DNA of 64,000 bases from an uncultured Prevotellaceae bacterium (lineage in GTDB: Bacteria; Bacteroidota; Bacteroidia; Bacteroidales; Muribaculaceae), in the NCBI GenBank assembly GCA_900318865.1, contig ONMF01000001.1, positions 62,001-126,000 on the forward strand. Reading direction: 5' to 3'. The position numbers were made by a program, and so were the translations under genes. How positions within the stretch are numbered: position 1 is the first letter of the stretch; every line of letters begins with the position of its first letter. Below are positions 18,588 through 28,198 of this stretch, piece by piece. Under the pieces are notes generated by a model. The model was given only the letters and a program-made list of their open reading frames with translations, was not told where the DNA came from and searched no databases.

Positions 18588-19937
18588 ATGTTACTTAAAG
18601 AGCAGAATAACGTCAGGTATTTAAGGTTCTATTTCCTGATTTGTTTCCTGGTTTACATAACGATGGCATTCTATTATTCCATGTTGGGTTACAAGGAAAA
18701 TATTCCCACCTACATGGTTCAGTGCCGTTTGTTCTTGTCGTTCAGTTATATGTTTACGCTTGTCCTGTCGTTCACGACAGTAAAACCTCGCAATTTATTC
18801 CTGTTCAATGCGGTTGTTTTCTTGTTGCTTGTGATATTGATGAAAATGACCTACAGTTTTGAGGGGTTAAGAGAATTTGGTGCGGCGAGGGATTCTTATC
18901 GTTATTTGGGGCAGACTGTTAAATATGGCGACCTGCCAATCAAGAAGTTTTTGTTGCAATTACGTCATTTGGGCTACACTCGTTCGGACTATGGTTACTT
19001 CTTGATAACCTATATAGTTTACAATATTTATCCCGATAGAATGTTCACGGTCTATGGATTGATATTTGTAAATGCGATTTGTGTGTATGCATCGGCCTTT
19101 GGCCTCTATAAGTTGCAGCTGTTGTTCAATCCGTCGGAAACGATGGCCAAGGTTGTGGCTGTTTTGTGGGTTGCCTCGCCTTTCCTTATTTTGACCACGG
19201 CCAACGGTTTGAAGGAAGTGATATTTGTCACCATCATCATTTGGGCGTTTTATTCGCTGTATGTGTTTGGTCGTGAGCGCAATATGCTGCATGGCATTAT
19301 CGCTTTCGGTTGGATATATGTTTGTGCCTATTTCCGTTCGGCAGTGTTCTATATGTTCATTCTGTCATTCCTTACCATTTTGTTGGTGAATGACAAGAAT
19401 AAAAAGATGTTTATATATCTCATCATCGTGGTAGCCATTTTATCGGGAACGATTGTGCCCATCATCATCGAAAAGGTTTTTGGCACCTCGTTTGAGAATA
19501 TCATGAACACGGCCGATTACCGTATCAATCATGCCGACCGTTCCAGCAAGTTGTACTCGATGGTGCTGCCGCTGATGTCGGCCATCATTGGTCCTTTCCC
19601 CAACTTTGACCGTCAAGGCTCATACTCGTTTATGCACAGTATGGCTATCTACATGAAGACCGTGTGCGGCTGGTTCTTTGTCTATGGCATATATAAGATT
19701 TCTGCCGGTCTGCGAAAAGAATATTATCCCTTGTTGGTGTATGTCTTGTGCTCCATATTGATGACAGTGACCGCAGGTGTGTCGCTTGATATTCGTTTCC
19801 ATGCCACGTTCCTGCCGTTTGTGTTTTTGATTGTGGTGAATTTTATCAAACGTAAGCCCAAATTGGACTTTTTATATTTGGCGGTGGTCATTGTGCTTAT
19901 CATGATTTACAGCACACGAAAAGTGGCTTATTTGTAA
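18588..19937 (+). CDS. Polytopic membrane protein, second candidate polymerase
   Basis: A 449-aa protein with roughly eleven hydrophobic segments and a large extramembrane loop around residues 85-130 (GAARDSYRYLGQTVKYGDLP). The arrangement resembles Wzy/O-antigen polymerases or EpsG-like proteins, but I do not recognise a diagnostic motif. It sits 4 nt after the tandem GT2 gene. AT-rich codons (many TTT, ATT, TTG) distinguish it from the housekeeping flanks, as is common for capsule polymerases. It is alternatively a membrane glycosyltransferase of the GT-C type. Confidence 0.6.
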   Translation: MLLKEQNNVRYLRFYFLICFLVYITMAFYYSMLGYKENIPTYMVQCRLFLSFSYMFTLVLSFTTVKPRNLFLFNAVVFLLLVILMKMTYSFEGLREFGAARDSYRYLGQTVKYGDLPIKKFLLQLRHLGYTRSDYGYFLITYIVYNIYPDRMFTVYGLIFVNAICVYASAFGLYKLQLLFNPSETMAKVVAVLWVASPFLILTTANGLKEVIFVTIIIWAFYSLYVFGRERNMLHGIIAFGWIYVCAYFRSAVFYMFILSFLTILLVNDKNKKMFIYLIIVVAILSGTIVPIIIEKVFGTSFENIMNTADYRINHADRSSKLYSMVLPLMSAIIGPFPNFDRQGSYSFMHSMAIYMKTVCGWFFVYGIYKISAGLRKEYYPLLVYVLCSILMTVTAGVSLDIRFHATFLPFVFLIVVNFIKRKPKLDFLYLAVVIVLIMIYSTRKVAYL

Positions 19938-19957
19938 TCATTTAAAATTGCTCGGCA

Positions 19958-21013
19958 ATGAAAGTGTTGATGACAGTACCTTCGTTTAATGTCTTAGGCG
20001 GTGTGGCCAGCCATTATATGGGCTTGCGCCGTCATTGGCCCATGGATGTGACTTATCACACTATAGGCCGGCGCCGTCATGTGCCGGCCATCATCACATT
20101 TGTGCCTGACATGGTGATATTCTTGTTTCGCTTGCTTTTTGGCCGCTACGATGCCGTGCTGCTCAATTCCTCGTTTAAGTCGCACCCCATTCGCCGAGAT
20201 GCCTTGTTTCTGCGCTTGTGCAGTTGGTTCAGAATCCCTACGGCCGTGTTTTTTCATGGATGGAACAGCGATGTCTATGAGCGTGTGAAGTCATCGCCGA
20301 CCGGTTTTGTCAAGGCATACAATCGTGCACGCCTGATTTATGTTCTTTACTCAGGCTTCGCCCGCCAGCTTGCCGAGATAGGAATCACGGTGCCCATCCA
20401 TCTCACCACGACGAAGGTGAGCGATGAGATGCTTGCCGGTTTTGATGTGACAAAGCGCGATGGAAACATTGACCAAATTCTGTTTTTGGCTCGCGCCGAC
20501 AAAGAAAAGGGTCTTGACGTGACAATTCGCGCCTTCGAACTGGTGAAAAAGCGGTATCCGCATTTGCGCCTCAGTGTGTGCGGCGATGGCAACGCCCTGC
20601 GCGAGGCCAAAGATTACGTGGCCGTTCATCAGCTGGCCGACGTCACTTTCCATGGTTTCGTGAAAGGAGCCGAAATCATACGTCAATTCAATGAAAGTCA
20701 ACTTTATATTCTTCCCACCACGCATGGTGAGGGAATGGCCACATCGGTACTCGAGGCCATGGCCATGGGGCTGGTGGTACTCACCCGGCCGGTGGGCGGC
20801 GTGAACGACTTCTTTGAGCAGGACAAGATGGGACGGCTCATCGAAAGCGTTGACCCTGTGGATTATGCCAATGCCATCATTCATTATCTTGAAGACGTGT
20901 CCTTGACACGAAACACAGCCCGATATAATCATCAATATGCTTGCGAGCACTTCAAGGCATCGGCCATCGCCATAAGCATGTGTGATGACTTGCAAAGGAT
21001 AACGACTAAATGA
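19958..21013 (+). CDS. Family 4 glycosyltransferase
   Basis: A 351-aa GT-B enzyme. The N-terminal half begins MKVLMTVPSFNVLGGVASHY, with the glycine-rich acceptor-side loop; the C-terminal half has the donor site: ILFLARADKEKGLDVTIRAFEL (about 175-196) and the E-x7-E segment of LPTTHGEGMATSVLEAMAMG (about 252-271), typical of GT4. It should be a cytoplasmic, retaining transferase in repeat-unit assembly; the sugar is unknown. Confidence 0.92.
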   Translation: MKVLMTVPSFNVLGGVASHYMGLRRHWPMDVTYHTIGRRRHVPAIITFVPDMVIFLFRLLFGRYDAVLLNSSFKSHPIRRDALFLRLCSWFRIPTAVFFHGWNSDVYERVKSSPTGFVKAYNRARLIYVLYSGFARQLAEIGITVPIHLTTTKVSDEMLAGFDVTKRDGNIDQILFLARADKEKGLDVTIRAFELVKKRYPHLRLSVCGDGNALREAKDYVAVHQLADVTFHGFVKGAEIIRQFNESQLYILPTTHGEGMATSVLEAMAMGLVVLTRPVGGVNDFFEQDKMGRLIESVDPVDYANAIIHYLEDVSLTRNTARYNHQYACEHFKASAIAISMCDDLQRITTK

Positions 21014-21032
21014 TAAAATAAAGCAGAAAACT

Positions 21033-21527
21033 ATGTATAACGCAATACATTTGTACCGCTTGGCCCGGTGGCTCTATCTCCACCATATTCCATTGATTCC
21101 CATGATGATACAGCTGATAATCTTCTGTGGATACGGCTGTCGCCTTTCTTATAAGACCAAGATAGGTAAGGGCACATTCCTCAGCCATGGCGGTCTGGGT
21201 GTGACCGTGAGCCCCAAGTCGGAGATTGGTGAAGGTTGCGTGCTGGGATTCCGCTGCTCGATTGTTGGGCAGCCGCCCTATATCCGCACGCCCAAAATCG
21301 GCAATCATGTCTACATTTCACCGGGAGCCGTCATTCAAGGTCCGCTCATCATTGGAGACCATGTGATTATCGCGGCCAACAGTGTGGTGACCAAGAGCGT
21401 GCCCGATTATGCCATCGTGGGTGGAATTCCGGCCAAAATCATCGGCGACAGTCGCGATTTGGATTACGACATTTTTGAGACCAAAGGATGGCTCGACGGT
21501 ACCAAAGAATTCATGACTAAGAAATGA
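21033..21527 (+). CDS. Hexapeptide-repeat acetyltransferase (serine-acetyltransferase-like)
   Basis: A 164-aa left-handed beta-helix protein. Imperfect hexapeptide turns run from about residue 45 to 140 (IGKGTFLSHGGLGVTV, IGEGCVLGF, IGNHVYISPGAVIQG, IGDHVIIAANSVV), and the C-terminus has the acetyl-CoA-site loop VGGIPAKIIG. The N-terminus is a short amphipathic helix region. In a capsule locus it most likely O- or N-acetylates a sugar. It overlaps the next gene by 4 nt (ATGA). Confidence 0.88.
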   Translation: MYNAIHLYRLARWLYLHHIPLIPMMIQLIIFCGYGCRLSYKTKIGKGTFLSHGGLGVTVSPKSEIGEGCVLGFRCSIVGQPPYIRTPKIGNHVYISPGAVIQGPLIIGDHVIIAANSVVTKSVPDYAIVGGIPAKIIGDSRDLDYDIFETKGWLDGTKEFMTKK

Positions 21528-22729
21528 ATGAAGACAGCTTATTGACCGATGCACTCGTGTCGCTGAAGCAATACTGCGAGGTAGAGAACTTCCGCGGTTG
21601 GGATCCCTATGATGGACTCAACTCGCGGTTGTTTCATGCTATTCCTTTTCTTGACCGCTCGGCGCTGGCTCGCTTGGTGGTGATCCAAGGTTTCAAGCGG
21701 TCGCCCGTCAATTTGCGTCGGTTGGCCCTTGTTCCCAAGGAGCATAACGCAAAAGGCATCGGGTTGTTTTTGCAAGGTTATTGCAATCTTTATGCCGCTG
21801 TGCAGGGCCATCCTGAGTTGGCCCGGACATTTGGCTCGCCGGCCGATATTCAGGATCGGATACACGAACTGGCCCGATTGCTCATCGAAATGCGTTCCCA
21901 GGGCGACTATCACGGTGCTTGCTGGGGCTATAACTTCGACTGGCAGGCGCGTCGACTGTTTCTGTTCCCCAAAAACACCCCCACAGTAGTGGCCACCCAA
22001 TTTGCAGCCACCGCCTTGATAGCGGCCTACGAGGTGACAAAAAAACAGGAATATCTTGATGTGGCGCTCTCTTCTGCCCGGTTTGTTCTGCAAGACCTTC
22101 ATCGCACACCTCATGAAGGCGGTTTTTTGTTTTCATATAGCCCCCTGAAAGGCAACGACACGGTTTACAACGCGTCGTTGCTGGGTAGCCGCTTGCTCAG
22201 CCATTGTTACCACTATACAAGTGATGCCGAGCAGGCCGAGGCCGCACGGCAGTCGGTAGTGGCTTGCTGTGCGGGGCAACGCTGTGACGGAGCCTGGGTC
22301 TATGGCATGCTTCCTGTGCAGCAATGGGTCGACAGTTTCCACACGGGCTATAACCTTGATGCCCTGTGTGCTTATGAGCAACTCACTGGTGACACCGCAT
22401 TTCACGAGACAATGGAGCGTGGTTTTGACTACTATTTGAGTCATTTTTTCGAAGCCGACGGATGCCCCAAGTACTATGACACTCAAAAATATCCCATAGA
22501 TATCCATTGCCCTGGACAACTCTTTGTGACGCTTGCCCGCTTGGGGCGGTTCACTCAAAATAAGGAACTGGCACACAAAGTGCTGTCGTGGACAGTGGAG
22601 CACATGCAAGACCCGAAAGGCTATTTTTATTATCAATTGAAAAAAGGCATCAGTTCGCGCATCCCCTACATGCGATGGAGCAATGCTTTCATGTTTTACT
22701 CGTTAAGTTATTATTTACTCAATGAATAA
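21524..22729 (+). CDS. VpsJ-like polysaccharide biosynthesis protein
   Basis: A 401-aa soluble protein rich in Trp, Tyr, His and Ala with repeating helical pairs, which suggests an (alpha/alpha)6 toroid like glycan-processing enzymes. Recognisable blocks are GWDPYDGLNSRLF (near the N-terminus), YHGACWGYNFDWQARR, TPTVVATQFAATAL, DSFHTGYNLDAL and YMRWSNAFMFYSLSYYL. Such proteins occur in exopolysaccharide loci and are sometimes labelled VpsJ; activity is not established. It overlaps both neighbours (4 nt and 8 nt), so it belongs to the same operon. Confidence 0.7.
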   Translation: MNEDSLLTDALVSLKQYCEVENFRGWDPYDGLNSRLFHAIPFLDRSALARLVVIQGFKRSPVNLRRLALVPKEHNAKGIGLFLQGYCNLYAAVQGHPELARTFGSPADIQDRIHELARLLIEMRSQGDYHGACWGYNFDWQARRLFLFPKNTPTVVATQFAATALIAAYEVTKKQEYLDVALSSARFVLQDLHRTPHEGGFLFSYSPLKGNDTVYNASLLGSRLLSHCYHYTSDAEQAEAARQSVVACCAGQRCDGAWVYGMLPVQQWVDSFHTGYNLDALCAYEQLTGDTAFHETMERGFDYYLSHFFEADGCPKYYDTQKYPIDIHCPGQLFVTLARLGRFTQNKELAHKVLSWTVEHMQDPKGYFYYQLKKGISSRIPYMRWSNAFMFYSLSYYLLNE

Positions 22730-23420
22730 AGTATCGTTGCGCGGTGTGGAGGTTTATCCATTCACATCGGAAGAACAACTGCTCAACTATGTTGACACAC
22801 ACAAGGGCATTTTGGTGGCCATCAATGCCGAGAAAATTCTGCATGCCACACCGCAAATGCTTGAAATCATCAATCGCAACATCGGTTACTGTGATGGAGC
22901 CGGTGCCATGATGGCTTTGCGACAAAAAGGAGTGGAAGAAGCCTGCAAGATTCCCGGCTGTGAGTTGTGGCTCAAAATTGTGGCTCGTTTTCACGGCGAG
23001 AAATCTTTTTATCTGGTAGGCGGCAAGCAAGAAGTCATCGACCAAACTGTGTCGAAACTAAAAACCGAATATCCCGACATCCGCATCGTGGGCTACCGTA
23101 ACGGTTATATCAAGACTGATGAAGAACGGGCAGCACTCGTCGACGACATAGCTCGCCAAAAGCCCGATGTGGTTTTTGTGGCGATGGGGTCGCCCAAGCA
23201 AGAACTACTCATGGAGGAGATTCAGCAACGCCATTCAGCCATTTTCCAGGGGCTGGGTGGCAGTTTTGATGTTTACACCGGCCATGTGGAGCGCGCCCCC
23301 GAGTGGTGGGTGAAGCATAATTTGGAGTGGGCCTACCGCCTGGTGCGCCAGCCCAGCCGCATCAAGCGCCAAGTGCATTTGTTGCGGTATGCCTGGTGGC
23401 TGCTTGCCCGGAAATTTTGA
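22722..23420 (+). CDS. WecG/TagA/CpsF-family glycosyltransferase (GT26)
   Basis: A 232-aa transferase that adds ManNAcA (WecG) or ManNAc (TagA) to GlcNAc-PP-undecaprenol. Family motifs are the N-terminal EKILHATPQML (about 36-46), DGAGAMMAL (about 58-66) and VVFVAMGSPKQELLMEE (about 150-166), with a final FDVYTGHVERAPEWW. Because WecB and WecC are encoded in the same locus, ManNAcA is the likelier sugar, giving a GlcNAc-ManNAcA lipid-linked disaccharide. With the TagF- and TagD-like genes downstream, a ManNAc-type linkage unit is the alternative. Confidence 0.9.
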   Translation: MNKVSLRGVEVYPFTSEEQLLNYVDTHKGILVAINAEKILHATPQMLEIINRNIGYCDGAGAMMALRQKGVEEACKIPGCELWLKIVARFHGEKSFYLVGGKQEVIDQTVSKLKTEYPDIRIVGYRNGYIKTDEERAALVDDIARQKPDVVFVAMGSPKQELLMEEIQQRHSAIFQGLGGSFDVYTGHVERAPEWWVKHNLEWAYRLVRQPSRIKRQVHLLRYAWWLLARKF

Positions 23421-23544
23421 GCTACAAGCTTCATTCATAGCGGCTTGAAACTTCCGCACTGAAAAAATGACAATACCCATGATGAAAGTGTAGTTCTTCT
23501 AACGGTCAGGATGCTCACACTTCGAAAAATAATCCCGGTATTCC

Positions 23545-24456
23545 ATGAATGAACGAACTGTGATTAACCATCTATGTCGTTTGACGGGTTGCATCCTACT
23601 ATGCTTCCTGTCGCTGGGTTGTGGTGGTGATGAACCCCAACAAGGCAAGACCGCCCCGGCCGAAGACACACCAGAATCCAAAACAGAAGAGATTAGCCCA
23701 ATATCTGTATCCAAAATTATGGATATTTCAGATTTGTACGACAACTCTTATATTCAGAGCATGGCTATTTATGGCGACTATGCATTTGTGCTGAATACGA
23801 AAGGAGGTTGCCGCGTGGTGGATTTGAATAAGAAGCAAGTGATAGCCGAAACCCGCTTGGCAACCTACGTTTCCGATAATCATGCGAATCATGCAGAGTT
23901 CTCCCATCAATTCAAAGACCAAAGCTCCTTCCCGCTGTTGTATGTGACTCCGCTTTACAGCGGGCGGTGTTATGTGGAGAATTACCACCCCGAAACCAAC
24001 ACTTTCAGTCGTGAGCAGACAATTCTCCTCTCCACCACGGTGTTCAGTAATGAACGGACGACCCAATTTTCGATCGACAGGGATAAGGGGCTTTTATACG
24101 TCATCTCACATAAGGGTCTCTCGGAGGAACACCTCCGCTGGTTTAAGCTGCCCGATATCAACAAGAAATGGGTGACACTGACTGATGATGATTTGCTGGG
24201 CAGCCACATTTTGACCAAGATTTGGAATAATTCAGGGCAGGGTTCCTACATCATCAAGGGTAATCTATATCTGATGTATGGAACCGACAAGACTGAACAC
24301 GACATTTATGTCGTGGATTTAAATACGTTCAATTATAAGCATTACGAGTTTTCACAATTCCTTTCGGCAGAACCCGAGGGGCTGGCACCATATAAGGGCT
24401 ATCTGATGGTGAATACCAATTTTCCGGGAGGTATTTATCGACTTATGAAGTATTAA
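23545..24456 (+). CDS. Putative lipoprotein of unknown function in the capsule locus
   Basis: A 303-aa protein with a lipobox (LSLGC26) followed by a low-complexity linker rich in Glu, Pro and Thr (about residues 27-55). The rest shows repeating strand-turn units such as SMAIYGDYAFVLNTKGGCRVVDLNKK and GLLYVISHKGL, suggesting a beta-propeller. I do not recognise the family. It is preceded by 124 nt without a clear promoter and followed 12 nt later by a TagF-like gene. A surface or periplasmic role in polymer handling is only a guess. Confidence 0.6.
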   Translation: MNERTVINHLCRLTGCILLCFLSLGCGGDEPQQGKTAPAEDTPESKTEEISPISVSKIMDISDLYDNSYIQSMAIYGDYAFVLNTKGGCRVVDLNKKQVIAETRLATYVSDNHANHAEFSHQFKDQSSFPLLYVTPLYSGRCYVENYHPETNTFSREQTILLSTTVFSNERTTQFSIDRDKGLLYVISHKGLSEEHLRWFKLPDINKKWVTLTDDDLLGSHILTKIWNNSGQGSYIIKGNLYLMYGTDKTEHDIYVVDLNTFNYKHYEFSQFLSAEPEGLAPYKGYLMVNTNFPGGIYRLMKY

Positions 24457-24468
24457 ATCTCAAAAAAT

Positions 24469-25740
24469 ATGAGTTTTTGGTCCTCAAAAAAAAGAACCAT
24501 CAGAAATAAATGTCTCACTCTGTATGGAGCGAGCCTACACGAGGTGTTGCTGCGCCGGTATGTGCGTAAAATCTCGCAAAAAAGACCCGTGAAGGTCGTT
24601 TTCTTCGCCACCAATGTGTCGATGTGGCGCTATCAATGGGTTTACGAGCACATGAAGAACGACAGCCGTTTCAAGGTTGATATCGTGTTGTCACCGTCGA
24701 TTCAATACGCCCGTGCGCAGCAAGAAAACGATTTGAGGCAGATGCGTGAGTTTTTTGCCAAACAAGGTGTGGATTTTGTGGATTGGAAATTGGAACAGGG
24801 AGAAGATGCTGTTGACATAAGAAAAACAATCGACCCCGACATCCTTTTCTATGCGCAGCAATATGACGGTATTTTGACACCCAAGCATGAGTATAGGAAT
24901 TTTTTGGATAGGCTACTGTGTTTGGTCCCTTATGGCATAGGCCCTTCATTTACATATTGGTTCTACGACACGCCGTTTCATAATTTGGCTTGGCGGCTCT
25001 ATTATCCGTCGCCCATTGAAATGGAGGATGCTCGCCTGCTGGCATTCAATAAAGCACGCAACGCGAGAATGAGCGGGTATTCGATTTATGACGACTACCG
25101 CGCCCCGCTCACCGAAGACCCGTGGAAGCCCTTAGACGGCGGAAGGAAACGCATTATTTGGGCACCTCATTTCACGTTGCCCACATCGGTGGCGCATTAT
25201 CATCGTGCCAATTTCCTGTGGATGGCCGACGTGATGGTGCAGCTGGCGAGGAAATATGAAGACCGTTTTCAGTTTGCGTTCAAGCCACATCCCAAGCTAC
25301 TTACCGAACTTTACAAAAATCGTGATTGGGGCAAAGAGAAAACCGATGCGTACTATAAATTGTGGCAAACCATGCCCAACACCCAGCTCGAGACCGGTGC
25401 TTTTGCTCCCTTGTTCAAAACTTCCGATGCACTGATTCACGATAGCAACTCGTTTTCGGTTGAGTACATGTTTGTCAACAAGCCGGCGTTATACATCACC
25501 CAAGACATGGAGGCGTTGCGTGACTCGGTCCCGAAGCTTGGTAAACATGCTTTCGACGCCCACTATGTGGCTGCCGATGAGAAAGAGATAGAGAATTTCT
25601 TACTTGACGTTGTGGCCGGCGGTAACGACCCGCTTGAGCCCGTACGGCGGAATTTCTATGACCAATTTCTCAAACCACCTCATAATGAGGGGGTGGGAGA
25701 GTATATTTATCATGACATTTGCAACTCGCTGTTTTCTTGA
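24469..25740 (+). CDS. CDP-glycerol glycerophosphotransferase-family protein (TagB/TagF-like), copy 1
   Basis: A 423-aa peripheral-membrane GT-B-like protein. After a basic N-terminus (KKRTIRNK, VRKISQKRPVKV) it has VVFFATNVSMWRYQWVYEHM, the donor-domain IIWAPHFTLPTS (about residue 226), FKPHPKLLTELY (about 269) and ALIHDSNSFSVEY (about 322). These correspond to the two histidine motifs and the [DH]DSSS-type segment of TagB/TagF enzymes, which move glycerol- or ribitol-phosphate from CDP-alditols. It is a paralogue of the gene at 35429. Neighbouring TagD-like and SDR genes could supply its CDP donor. Confidence 0.82.
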   Translation: MSFWSSKKRTIRNKCLTLYGASLHEVLLRRYVRKISQKRPVKVVFFATNVSMWRYQWVYEHMKNDSRFKVDIVLSPSIQYARAQQENDLRQMREFFAKQGVDFVDWKLEQGEDAVDIRKTIDPDILFYAQQYDGILTPKHEYRNFLDRLLCLVPYGIGPSFTYWFYDTPFHNLAWRLYYPSPIEMEDARLLAFNKARNARMSGYSIYDDYRAPLTEDPWKPLDGGRKRIIWAPHFTLPTSVAHYHRANFLWMADVMVQLARKYEDRFQFAFKPHPKLLTELYKNRDWGKEKTDAYYKLWQTMPNTQLETGAFAPLFKTSDALIHDSNSFSVEYMFVNKPALYITQDMEALRDSVPKLGKHAFDAHYVAADEKEIENFLLDVVAGGNDPLEPVRRNFYDQFLKPPHNEGVGEYIYHDICNSLFS

Positions 25741-25761
25741 CTTTAAAACTTACTTAGCAAA

Positions 25762-26784
25762 ATGGCTGATTCTCCTTTGGTTACTGTACAATGCCTGGTT
25801 TACAATCACGAGCCGTTCCTCAGGCAATGCCTTGACGGCTTTGTGATGCAGGAAACGAGTTTTCCGTTTGAGGTGCTTATTCATGACGACGCGTCGACCG
25901 ACGGGTCGGCGGCAATCATTCGTGAATACGCCGAGAAATACCCCGATATCATCAGGCCGATTTTTGAGACGGAAAATCAATACGCCAAGCATGACGGCTC
26001 GCTCAGGCGCATCGTTCATGGCGCTTTGAATCCTGCAGCAAAGTATGTTGCCTTATGTGAAGGTGATGATTACTGGACCGACAAGCATAAACTGCAAAAA
26101 CAAGTGTCTTTTCTTGAATCCCATCCCGAGTACAATATGTGTTGCAACCGAACCCTTTTGTATTCCGAGAAAGACAAGAGAATGATTGCTGAAAACCATT
26201 GTTACGATTCAACCCGGGATATTGAAATCAAGGATGTGGTCAGGCGAACCGGCTTGTACATTTCGACGTGCAGCATTGTGTATCGGAAAACAATGCGGCC
26301 CGATTTCGGAAAATATCGCCAATTGGCGCCGGTGGGTGATTATCCGCTGCAAATCCTGTGTGCGCTGAAAGGTAAAATCCGTTATTTCGACGAGCCGATG
26401 TCGGTATATCGCGTGAATAATTCAGCCTCATGGATGTCACGGCAGCAGTGGGGTAGCAGTTCACCACAAAATCTGAAGCGGATTCGCTCCATGGTGGATA
26501 TGTTTCAAGCGTTTGCCAATGATTATCCCGAGCATGCTGCCTTGTTTCGAAACAAGGTTGCCCAGTATGTCAACACCCAGAGCCCAATTGCCCAGGTGTC
26601 ACCTGAGCAGAATAAGGAATACTTCTTGGCTTTCAAGGACATAACCGACGGTTATCCTTTCTGGTGGAAGATAGACTTGTATTTCCGAAAGCATCGGGAT
26701 GTATTCTCCCGATTCTATGTCAAGTATTTATCTCGTCGGGTGCTGAACCGTTACCGTACAAAGAGGAAATTCTACCGTTGCTGA
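25762..26784 (+). CDS. Family 2 glycosyltransferase
   Basis: A 340-aa GT2 of the subtype starting VTVQCLVYNHEPFLRQCLDGF, with IHDDASTDGSA (about 39-49) and CEGDDYWTDKHKLQKQV (about 94-110). The last motif is typical of capsule GT2 enzymes using HexNAc-like donors, although the sugar cannot be assigned. It lies between the first TagF-like gene and the TagD fusion. Confidence 0.92.
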   Translation: MADSPLVTVQCLVYNHEPFLRQCLDGFVMQETSFPFEVLIHDDASTDGSAAIIREYAEKYPDIIRPIFETENQYAKHDGSLRRIVHGALNPAAKYVALCEGDDYWTDKHKLQKQVSFLESHPEYNMCCNRTLLYSEKDKRMIAENHCYDSTRDIEIKDVVRRTGLYISTCSIVYRKTMRPDFGKYRQLAPVGDYPLQILCALKGKIRYFDEPMSVYRVNNSASWMSRQQWGSSSPQNLKRIRSMVDMFQAFANDYPEHAALFRNKVAQYVNTQSPIAQVSPEQNKEYFLAFKDITDGYPFWWKIDLYFRKHRDVFSRFYVKYLSRRVLNRYRTKRKFYRC

Positions 26785-26848
26785 AGGTGGAGGCGCGAGG
26801 CTATTTAGCGAACAACGAGTTAATAACAAAAAATCGGATAATGTCATT

Positions 26849-28195
26849 ATGAAAACTGTGATTACATATGGTACTTATGATCTTTTACACCAAGGCCATA
26901 TCAATTTGCTGAGACGTGCAAAAGCACTGGGCGACTATCTGATTGTCGGCGTAACGAACGATAACTTTGACCGCGAGCGTGGAAAACTGAATGTGCAAAA
27001 CAATGTTTTGGAACGCGTTGAGGCAGTCAAAGCTACGGGGCTTGCCGACAAAATAATCATTGAGGATTATTTCGGTCAAAAGATTGATGACATCCAGCGT
27101 TACGATGTGGACGTGTTTGCCATTGGTAGCGACTGGGTGGGGAAATTTGATTACCTCAATGAATTTTGCGAGGTCGTCTATTTGCCTCGTACCGAAGGTG
27201 TGTCGTCCACAATGCTGCGTGCAGCCCGGCAAAAAGAAATAAAGATAGGCATCGTGGGTGCAGGCCGCATAGCCCGGCGTTTTATTCCGGAATCAAACTA
27301 TGTGAGCGTTGTGAAAGTTCGAGGCATATACGATATTGTTAGAGCGCACTCAGAAGAACTTTCGGCGCTGAACAATGACATCATCGTATATGATGACTAT
27401 TCCCAGCTGTTAGATGATGTGGACGCCGTGTACATAGCCACACCGCATCTGTCTCATTTTGACCTTGCGCTTGAAGCCATTAAGCGGCATAAGCACGTTC
27501 TGATTGAGACCCCGATGGTTCTTAGTGATGAACAAGCTAAGCAACTGTATGAACTGGCCGAAAACAATGATGTCATAGCCATGGAGGCTTGCAAGACGGC
27601 TCACTGTCCTGCTTTCACTCACCTGATGAGCATGATTAAGAGTGGGGTGATAGGTGACGTGGTGGATGTGGAGGCTTCATTGTCCAAATTGTTGCCCGAC
27701 AAGAATCTGCGGGAATTTGACCCGAATCAGGCGGGCGGTTCCATGTATGAGTTGGCCTCCTATCCGCTTCTTCCTGTCGTGAAGCTTTTCGGCTGCGAAT
27801 ATAAGGATTTACGTTTCTACTCATTGTTCGATGGCGGAGTTGACATCTTCACCAAAGGGATGATACTTTATCCTCACGGCACGGCCTCGTTCAAATTGGG
27901 CTTGGGTGTAAAAACCGAGGGAAACCTGGTGATTTCCGGCACAAAGGGTTATGCCTATGTCCCGGCACCCTGGTGGAAGACCGATTACTTTGAACTCCGT
28001 TACGAGGATCAAAACCTGAACAAGAAGTTCTTTTACAAGTGGGATGAGGCAGGCCTGCGATACGAGATACAGGAGTTTATTTCCTGCATTGTCAACCACC
28101 GGTTCAGCACGGCCAGGTTACGCCGTCGCGAGAGTGTGGCCATCGCCGGCATCATGAAAGCCTTTGCCGATAGAAAAAATGTCATAGAAATTTAA
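26849..28195 (+). CDS. Fusion: TagD-like glycerol-3-phosphate cytidylyltransferase + Gfo/Idh/MocA oxidoreductase
   Basis: A 448-aa two-domain protein. Residues 1-125 match TagD closely: ITYGTYDLLHQGH (HxGH at 14-17), SDWVGKFDYLNEFCEVVYLP and RTEGVSST (114-121), the CTP-binding signatures of enzymes making CDP-glycerol. Residues 132-448 form a Gfo/Idh/MocA oxidoreductase with Rossmann loop GIVGAGRIA (134-142) and an EKP-like ETP in HKHVLIETPMV (about 222). The oxidoreductase may make or modify the alditol phosphate to be activated, comparable in logic to TarI/TarJ or Bcs1, although with different folds. The SDR starts 3 nt after it. The exact polyol is unknown. Confidence 0.88.
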   Translation: MKTVITYGTYDLLHQGHINLLRRAKALGDYLIVGVTNDNFDRERGKLNVQNNVLERVEAVKATGLADKIIIEDYFGQKIDDIQRYDVDVFAIGSDWVGKFDYLNEFCEVVYLPRTEGVSSTMLRAARQKEIKIGIVGAGRIARRFIPESNYVSVVKVRGIYDIVRAHSEELSALNNDIIVYDDYSQLLDDVDAVYIATPHLSHFDLALEAIKRHKHVLIETPMVLSDEQAKQLYELAENNDVIAMEACKTAHCPAFTHLMSMIKSGVIGDVVDVEASLSKLLPDKNLREFDPNQAGGSMYELASYPLLPVVKLFGCEYKDLRFYSLFDGGVDIFTKGMILYPHGTASFKLGLGVKTEGNLVISGTKGYAYVPAPWWKTDYFELRYEDQNLNKKFFYKWDEAGLRYEIQEFISCIVNHRFSTARLRRRESVAIAGIMKAFADRKNVIEI

Positions 28196-28198
28196 GTC

